From positions 1-27,376 of the forward strand of contig JANOYE010000368.1 in the NCBI GenBank assembly GCA_031428695.1: a DNA stretch of 27,376 bases, read 5' to 3'. Of this stretch, positions 22,790 through 27,376 are shown piece after piece; position 1 is the first letter of the stretch, and the number at the start of each line of letters is the position of its first letter. The notes beneath the pieces were generated by a model, which did no database searches, was not told the origin of the DNA, and worked only from the letters and a program-made list of their open reading frames with translations. A program made the position numbers and the translations under genes. This stretch comes from JANYCG01 sp031428695 (GTDB lineage Bacteria; Pseudomonadota; Gammaproteobacteria; Burkholderiales; Burkholderiaceae_C).

Positions 22790-23227
22790 ATGAATGCTCC
22801 CACGGACACCATCATGGAAAAGACGGAAATCACTGCGCCGGGCCCAGAGCGCGATGCGCTCAACACCCCCTATTGGGACAGCCTGGCGAAGGGCGTCCTT
22901 TCGTTCCAGCGCTGCAATGCCTGCCAACATGCTTGGCTGCCTGCGCGCAGCGAATGCCCCAATTGCCTGGCAGATGACTGGCGCTGGATGCCTGCGGCTG
23001 GCGGTGCCAAACTCATCAGTTGGGTGGTCTACCACATGTCTTATCACGCGGCGTTCGCCAACCGCCTGCCGTATACGGTGGCCGTTGTCGAGCTGGATGA
23101 AGGCCCTCGATTGATCAGCAACTTGGTGAAGCAGGCCAGCACGGAAGCGTTGAAGATCGACCAACGACTTCGCTTGGTCATTGAAGACGAAGGTGGCACA
23201 GCGGTCCCGCGTTTCGTCTTGGCTTGA
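22790..23227 (+). CDS. Zn-ribbon/OB-fold protein (DUF35 family), partner of the thiolase-fold protein
   Basis: This is a 145-aa protein with a rubredoxin-like zinc ribbon, C42-x2-C45 and C56-x2-C59, embedded in P-Y-W-D-S-L and F-Q-R-C-N-A-C, then an OB-fold with S-W-V-V-Y-H and P-Y-T-V-A-V-V-E-L. This is the standard DUF35 architecture (ChsH2 C-terminal domain and MaoC-free relatives). In known pairs it binds the thiolase-fold subunit and helps form the acyl-CoA binding site of the aldolase. Its start overlaps nothing but lies one base after the upstream stop, so co-translation is likely. It closes the CoA-ester module; a different gene class follows after 39 bp. Confidence 0.9.
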   Translation: MNAPTDTIMEKTEITAPGPERDALNTPYWDSLAKGVLSFQRCNACQHAWLPARSECPNCLADDWRWMPAAGGAKLISWVVYHMSYHAAFANRLPYTVAVVELDEGPRLISNLVKQASTEALKIDQRLRLVIEDEGGTAVPRFVLA

Positions 23228-23266
23228 CCCATCAGGAACCGGTCTCGAACATAAGGACAGAACAAT

Positions 23267-24238
23267 ATGCAATTGAGTTACAAACAAATGGCCTTGCTCG
23301 CAGGGATTGCAATGGCTGCAAGCTTGGCGCATGGTCAAGTGGCCGATTTTCCAACGAAGCCGTTGAAAATCGTGGTTCCGACTTCTCCAGGCAGCGGCTC
23401 GGACACCACAGCGCGTTACTTTGCCGAAGCCTTGACATCTGCCCTTGGGCAACCCGTCGTCATTGACAACAAACCCGGTGCCAATGGCGTGATCGCCGCG
23501 ATGGCGGTCAAACAGGCGCCGGCAGATGGCTACACGATTTTTCTGGGCACCAATACACACATGGCGGTGAACCCCAGCGTGGTCAAAGACCTTCCTTACG
23601 ACGGCGTCAAGGACTTCAAGCCGCTGACAGGCTTGGCACGCGGCATGATGATTTTCATAGCGCCAACAAGCTCAAAAATAAGCACGGTTGCCGATTTGGT
23701 AGCTGCCGCCAAAACCTCAAAGCAGCAACTCAACGTCGGCACCTACACCGCCGGGTTTCATCTGTCTGCCGAATGGTTTGCCAGCACCACGGGGGCCAAG
23801 AGCGTCAACGTTCCCTACAAGGGCGCGCCCGAAGTCTTTACCGCGTTGATGGGCGATCAATTGGATTGGGCAGTGAGCGATTTGATCGCCGCCATGCCCC
23901 AGGTCAAAGCCGGCAAACTCAAAGCATTGGCCGTGTCGGGCGACAAACGTCATTCAGAATATCCGGAAATACCGACGATCAAGGAGAGCGGTTACCCCGA
24001 CTACGTGAACTACACCTGGACGTCGATGTACATCCGCGCCGACACACCGGCAGGGGTAACCACGAAGTTGGTGGACACCATGCAAAAAATACTGGCAACC
24101 CCTGGCGCGAAGGAATTCATCGCCAAGATTGGTTCTGAGCCGATGCCGCCGGGCCCGGTGGAAATGCGCAAATTCCAACTCAGCGAAACCGAACGATTTC
24201 GGCAGGTTGCGAATTCAGCGGGGATAAAACCTCAGTAA
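23267..24238 (+). CDS. Bug/TctC-family periplasmic solute-binding protein (orphan)
   Basis: This is a 323-aa Bug-family binding protein. A signal peptide with hydrophobic core ends at about residue 23 (A-H-G before Q24). The mature start F-P-T-K-P-L-K-I-V-V-P is a Bug signature, and P-G-S-G-S-D-T-T-A-R, V-I-D-N-K-P-G-A-N-G and A-D-G-Y-T follow in the usual order. AAGGA at 23253-23257 precedes the ATG. In the tripartite tricarboxylate transporters it pairs with TctA/TctB membrane proteins, but none is encoded here. Orphan Bug proteins are extremely abundant in Bordetella, Cupriavidus and Comamonadaceae, and may serve a transporter elsewhere or act as a sensor. The ligand is probably a carboxylate or related organic molecule. 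Confidence 0.93.
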   Translation: MQLSYKQMALLAGIAMAASLAHGQVADFPTKPLKIVVPTSPGSGSDTTARYFAEALTSALGQPVVIDNKPGANGVIAAMAVKQAPADGYTIFLGTNTHMAVNPSVVKDLPYDGVKDFKPLTGLARGMMIFIAPTSSKISTVADLVAAAKTSKQQLNVGTYTAGFHLSAEWFASTTGAKSVNVPYKGAPEVFTALMGDQLDWAVSDLIAAMPQVKAGKLKALAVSGDKRHSEYPEIPTIKESGYPDYVNYTWTSMYIRADTPAGVTTKLVDTMQKILATPGAKEFIAKIGSEPMPPGPVEMRKFQLSETERFRQVANSAGIKPQ

Positions 24239-24252
24239 AAGATCAGGAAAAA

Positions 24253-24282
24253 CGCAGCGACGCATGGCGTTTGCACGCTGCG
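24253..24282. repeat. Imperfect inverted repeat in the gap between the Bug and second LivK-like genes
   Basis: CGCAGCG (24253-24259) pairs with CGCTGCG (24276-24282), with an inner ACGC/GCGT stem just after the left arm. It lies in the 95-bp gap 24239-24333. No T-tract follows, so it is not a convincing intrinsic terminator; it may be a weak RNA hairpin that stabilises the upstream message or separates the operons. Confidence 0.4.
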
Positions 24283-24333
24283 CAGGTAGATTGTTTCAAC
24301 GTTGGTAGCGACTTTTAAACATAGGAGATAGAA

Positions 24334-25557
24334 ATGACTTTAATCAAGCGAATAGTTCAAGGGGCAGTTTGGGTTGGCATAGCCGCTGTGGCGCAAGGGG
24401 CGTTGGCCCAGCAGGCGATCAAGATTGGCGCGCTCAATCCGTACAGTGGACCACTGGCGCTGTATGGCACCGAGGTCACACGCGGCTACGAATTGGCCGC
24501 TGACAAGGTCAACGCTGCGGGCGGTGTTTTGGGCCGAAAAATCGAGCTGATCCGGGGCGACGTGACCAACGCGCAGCAGGGCATCACCACGGTTGAGCAA
24601 TTGGTGACCCGCGACAAGGTGGACATGTTCGTCGGCACCTACATCAGCAGCATCTCGCTGACAGCCAGCGACGCCGCGCTGCGTTACAACAAGCTGTACT
24701 GGGAGACCAATGCAGTTGCACAGGTGCTGACTGACCGCAAGCTTCCCAATTTCATTCGCAGTGGTCCTGACGGCGGTGCTTTCGCCAACACGTCATCGGC
24801 TGCCGTGCGTGACCTCATCGCACCGGCGTTGAAGAAAGACATGAAGGGTCTGAAAGTTTGGATCGAACATGAAGAGTCGATTTATGGCACGTCAATCGCC
24901 CAGGGTCAGAAGCGAATTCTCGAAGCGTTTGGCGCCAAAGTTGTCGGCGTCGGTTCGCACGCATCCAATACGATTGACCTGAACGATACCGTCTTGCGTG
25001 CCAAGAAGGCTGAACCTGATGTGCTGATCCAAACTGGTTACGTGCCTGATGGCAACCTGTTGTTGCGCACCGCGCGCGAACAGGGCTTTAAGCCAGGCGC
25101 CATTTTGTTTGTGGGCACTGGCGACACGCCTGAGACCTTGCAAGCCCTCGGCGCTGCTTCGATGGAAGGCATTCTGGTGATCGGCTACCCCCGCAACGAC
25201 ATCAACGACAAATTTGGCCCAGGCAACAAGGCCTATCTGGAAGCTTACCGCGCCAAGTACAAGACCGACCCAGTTGCACCGCAAGGAATGGCCGCTTATT
25301 CGGGTTTCTTGATCATGACCGAGGCTCTTAAAGTGGCAGGTGGTGTGGACATGGGTAAGGTGCAAGCCGCAGCAGCCAAGATGGACACGCCTGAGAACAC
25401 CTACCCGTCGGGTTTTGGCGCCAAATTCAATGATGTTTACCAAAACGTGCGTGCCCAGTTCACAGCCTCCCAATGGCAGGACGGCAAGCTGGTGACCGTG
25501 TTCCCAAAGAGCGCCGTGTTGCCGAATGCGACGCTGAAACCCTTGGGCCGACCTTAA
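24334..25557 (+). CDS. Second periplasmic binding protein of a Liv/HAAT transporter (LivK-like)
   Basis: This 407-aa type I binding protein has an N-terminal signal peptide, cleaved probably after A25 (A-L-A before Q-Q). The mature start I-K-I-G-A-L-N-P-Y-S-G-P-L-A-L-Y-G and E-L-A-A-D-K-V-N-A-A-G-G-V-L-G-R-K-I are classic LivK-like features. A good AGGAGA (24323-24328) precedes the ATG. It differs clearly from the first binding protein (4474-5712), so the two should bind different ligands. It is separated from livH by the GST-like gene, all on the same strand with short gaps, so it is likely the binding protein of the transporter entering at the right edge. The ligand is unknown. Confidence 0.92.
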   Translation: MTLIKRIVQGAVWVGIAAVAQGALAQQAIKIGALNPYSGPLALYGTEVTRGYELAADKVNAAGGVLGRKIELIRGDVTNAQQGITTVEQLVTRDKVDMFVGTYISSISLTASDAALRYNKLYWETNAVAQVLTDRKLPNFIRSGPDGGAFANTSSAAVRDLIAPALKKDMKGLKVWIEHEESIYGTSIAQGQKRILEAFGAKVVGVGSHASNTIDLNDTVLRAKKAEPDVLIQTGYVPDGNLLLRTAREQGFKPGAILFVGTGDTPETLQALGAASMEGILVIGYPRNDINDKFGPGNKAYLEAYRAKYKTDPVAPQGMAAYSGFLIMTEALKVAGGVDMGKVQAAAAKMDTPENTYPSGFGAKFNDVYQNVRAQFTASQWQDGKLVTVFPKSAVLPNATLKPLGRP

Positions 25558-25579
25558 AAACTAACTCCGGGTCTTCGGC

Positions 25580-26521
25580 GTGGTTGATTTGATCCTTCAT
25601 CATTTTCCGGCTTCGCCGTTTTCGGAGAAGATTCGCCTGATGCTCGGCTTCAAAGGATTGGCGTGGAAGTCAGTAGCAGTTCCCATGATGATGCCCAAAC
25701 CTGATGTGGTGGCGTTGACTGGGGGCTACCGGAAAACGCCGTTCCTTCAAATGGGGGCAGACGTTTATTGCGACACGGCCCTCATCGCCGAGGTGCTAGA
25801 AGCCGTTCAGCCGTCGCCGTCGCTTTTTCCGGAGCAAACCGCTGGCCTGGCACGCACGCTGGCCCATTGGGCCGACAGCACGCTTTTTTGGGCCGCAATT
25901 CGATTCAATCGCGGTGCCAAGGGCTCCGGACAAAAAATCGGTGGCATCGCGCCGGAAATTGCGAAAGCATTGCTTGAAGATCGAAAAGCCATGGGCTTTG
26001 ACATGCAATGGGTTCGCCCCGAAGACGCAGCCGCTCCTTTCCAGGCCTACCTGTCGCGACTGTCTGAAATATTGGGCGGCAAGTCCTATTTGTTGGGCGC
26101 CGCCCCCTGCATCGCCGATTTCTCTGCAGTGCATTGTCTGTGGTACCTCTATGCCCGGCCAGGCGCGGCCATGAACCTGGCTCACCTCGATGCGCCACTC
26201 CAGGGGTGGCTAGCCCGAATGACTGCCAATGGGCACGGGCAGCGGGAAGACATCAACTCTGCGCAATCCATTGAGATTGCTGTGCGATCACAGCCATGCC
26301 CGGTGGGACAAGGCGTTCTAAAGGCAGACGCCTTCGTCGATGACCACGGCGTTGCATTGGGCAGCCAGGTTGAAATTGCCGCCGAGAGTTTTGGCATGGA
26401 ACGGACTGAGGGTGAATTGATTGCCGCTACCGCTGTCCATTACACCCTGCGCCGAACCGACGAGCGGGCGGGCACGATTCACGTGCATTTCCCGCGCATC
26501 GGATACGTCTTGAAAACCTGA
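25580..26521 (+). CDS. Glutathione S-transferase-fold protein with extra C-terminal beta-rich region
   Basis: This is a 313-aa protein starting at GTG 25580. Residues 1 to about 80 are a GST thioredoxin-like domain: L-H-H-F-P-A-S-P-F-S-E-K-I-R with S12 at the usual catalytic Ser/Cys place, the cis-Pro segment K-T-P-F-L-Q, and C-D-T-A-L-I-A instead of the usual E/D-S-x-x-I. Residues about 85-205 are the helical GST domain ending L-Y-A-R-P. Residues about 225-313 are a further region rich in short strands (V-L-K-A-D-A-F, A-G-T-I-H-V-H-F-P-R-I-G-Y), not part of a standard GST of about 200-230 aa. It sits between a LivK-like and a LivH gene with short gaps, suggesting import-linked detoxification or substrate modification. 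The reaction is not predictable, and it may not use glutathione at all. Confidence 0.82.
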   Translation: MVDLILHHFPASPFSEKIRLMLGFKGLAWKSVAVPMMMPKPDVVALTGGYRKTPFLQMGADVYCDTALIAEVLEAVQPSPSLFPEQTAGLARTLAHWADSTLFWAAIRFNRGAKGSGQKIGGIAPEIAKALLEDRKAMGFDMQWVRPEDAAAPFQAYLSRLSEILGGKSYLLGAAPCIADFSAVHCLWYLYARPGAAMNLAHLDAPLQGWLARMTANGHGQREDINSAQSIEIAVRSQPCPVGQGVLKADAFVDDHGVALGSQVEIAAESFGMERTEGELIAATAVHYTLRRTDERAGTIHVHFPRIGYVLKT

Positions 26522-26533
26522 GGTCTCCACGAT

Positions 26534-27376
26534 ATGGATCAACTGCTCAATGTGCTGGTGTTCGGCCTCTTGTTGGGAGGCATTTACGGGCTGGTCAGCA
26601 TTGGGCTGAACCTGATATTCGGCGTGGTGCGAATCGTCAATTTCGCGCAAGGCGAGTTGGTGATGTTTGGCATGTACGGCAGCTACTATGCCTATGCGAT
26701 TCTGGGCATCAATCCCTATGTGTCGGTGCTGTTTGTGGCGCCGTTGATCGGCTTGATTGGCGTCGCGATCCAGCGGCTGGTCATACAACCGCTGCACAAC
26801 GAGTCCAATATGCAGATTTTCGCCACCTTCGGCCTGTTGATGTTGTTTCAAAATATTATGCTGGCTGTATCAAAGGGCGAAGCATTCAGCATCGGAGGGC
26901 AGGTTGGCACTGCGGTGCTCACTGTGGGCGACATCCGGATCAGCGTGGTCCGACTGGTGACACTGGCAGCCACTACCCTGATCACCATCGGCTTGCATTT
27001 ATTCCTTCGTCACACCATGACGGGCAAGTCCATACGTGCTGTAACGCAGGACAAGCGAGCGGCCAGGGTTATGGGCATCAATGTCGAGCGCACCTTCCTT
27101 TTCACATTTGGTATCGGCGCGGCGTTGGCCGGCATGGCGGGCGCCCTGCTCACGCCGATCTATTCGGTAACACCCGCCGTCGGTGGCAACTTCATACTGG
27201 CCGCATTTGCGGTGGTGGTGCTGGGCGGCCTGGGGAGCGTTTGGGGGGCCTATTTTGGCGGTCTCATTGTTGGGGTGGTAGAAGCGCTCGCTGGCTACTA
27301 CATCGACCCGGCATTCAAGACTGCTATTTGGTTCATTATTTTCTTGGTTGTATTGATCGTTCGTCCCTCCGGCCTG
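26534..27376 (+). CDS. livH: Second Liv-type ABC transporter permease, LivH family (C-terminus cut off by window edge)
   Basis: I translated 281 codons from the ATG at 26534, open to the window end. Hallmarks are G-L-L-L-G-G-I-Y-G-L near residue 14, I-F-G-V-V-R-I-V-N-F-A-Q-G-E around residues 28-42, and V-V-L-G-G-L-G-S-V-W-G-A-Y-F-G-G near residue 235. The visible end R-P-S-G-L is the usual conserved near-C-terminal block, so only a few residues are missing. The start lies 12 bases after the GST stop. It resembles the first livH in plan but is clearly a different paralogue. LivM, LivG and LivF should follow beyond the window. Confidence 0.93.
   Translation, partial: MDQLLNVLVFGLLLGGIYGLVSIGLNLIFGVVRIVNFAQGELVMFGMYGSYYAYAILGINPYVSVLFVAPLIGLIGVAIQRLVIQPLHNESNMQIFATFGLLMLFQNIMLAVSKGEAFSIGGQVGTAVLTVGDIRISVVRLVTLAATTLITIGLHLFLRHTMTGKSIRAVTQDKRAARVMGINVERTFLFTFGIGAALAGMAGALLTPIYSVTPAVGGNFILAAFAVVVLGGLGSVWGAYFGGLIVGVVEALAGYYIDPAFKTAIWFIIFLVVLIVRPSGL

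Noticed and set aside
23228..23266. Possible separate promoter before the Bug gene
   Set aside because: The 39-bp gap shows only a ribosome binding site; no -10/-35 pair and no copy of the shared upstream element.
907..27376. Duplication of a livH gene (first and last plus-strand genes) as a recent tandem or transposon-like duplication
   Set aside because: The two proteins share only family motifs and differ across most of their length; they are old paralogues, and no flanking repeats or insertion-sequence genes are visible.

Overview
The window is a catabolic and transport gene cluster. It most likely comes from a betaproteobacterium of the order Burkholderiales, with a Comamonadaceae-like feel. 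This is inferred from a Bug/TctC-type binding protein, multiple HAAT (Liv-type) transporters with catabolic genes packed between them, high GC, and tight ATGA-type gene overlaps. No rRNA, tRNA, CRISPR array, insertion sequence or phage gene was seen. No transcription regulator is encoded in the window.

Layout. At the left edge, on the minus strand, lies the N-terminal part of a secreted tannase/feruloyl-esterase-family lipoprotein (<1-753). Everything else reads rightward. Block A (907-10779) holds: a Liv-type ABC transporter consisting of livH, a livM-livG fusion, livF and a periplasmic binding protein; an SDR dehydrogenase; a three-gene 2-oxoacid/acetoin-dehydrogenase-like complex (E2, E1-alpha, E1-beta, no E3); a second SDR; and a NIPSNAP-family protein. 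Block B (10888-23227) holds: a type I Baeyer-Villiger monooxygenase (BVMO); a third SDR; a second flavin monooxygenase; a HyuA/HyuB pair (hydantoinase/oxoprolinase/ketone-carboxylase superfamily); and a CoA-ester module (acyl-CoA dehydrogenase, enoyl-CoA hydratase, family III CoA-transferase, a thiolase-fold protein lacking the thiolase catalytic residues, and its Zn-ribbon/OB-fold partner). Block C (23267-end) holds: an orphan TctC/Bug binding protein, a second Liv-type binding protein, a GST-fold protein with an extra C-terminal domain, and a second livH that runs off the right edge.

How it may work together (inference). Small organic molecules would be captured by periplasmic binding proteins and imported by the Liv systems. 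Alcohol groups would be oxidised by SDRs and ketones oxygenated by the BVMO/FMO pair. A cyclic amide or ketone may be handled by HyuAB at the cost of ATP. The resulting acids would be activated by the CoA-transferase and shortened by dehydrogenation, hydration and retro-aldol cleavage. The AcoABC-like complex could convert a released alpha-hydroxyketone or 2-oxo compound to acyl-CoA. The substrate cannot be read from sequence; an alicyclic, terpenoid-like or branched ketone is plausible.

The most striking non-coding signal is a 52-bp ungapped similarity (37 identities) between the regions upstream of livH (820-871) and of the BVMO gene (10809-10860). It suggests that blocks A and B are driven by the same regulator. 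The other notable points are the livM-livG fusion with a degenerate ABC signature and the thiolase-fold protein that is probably an aldolase.
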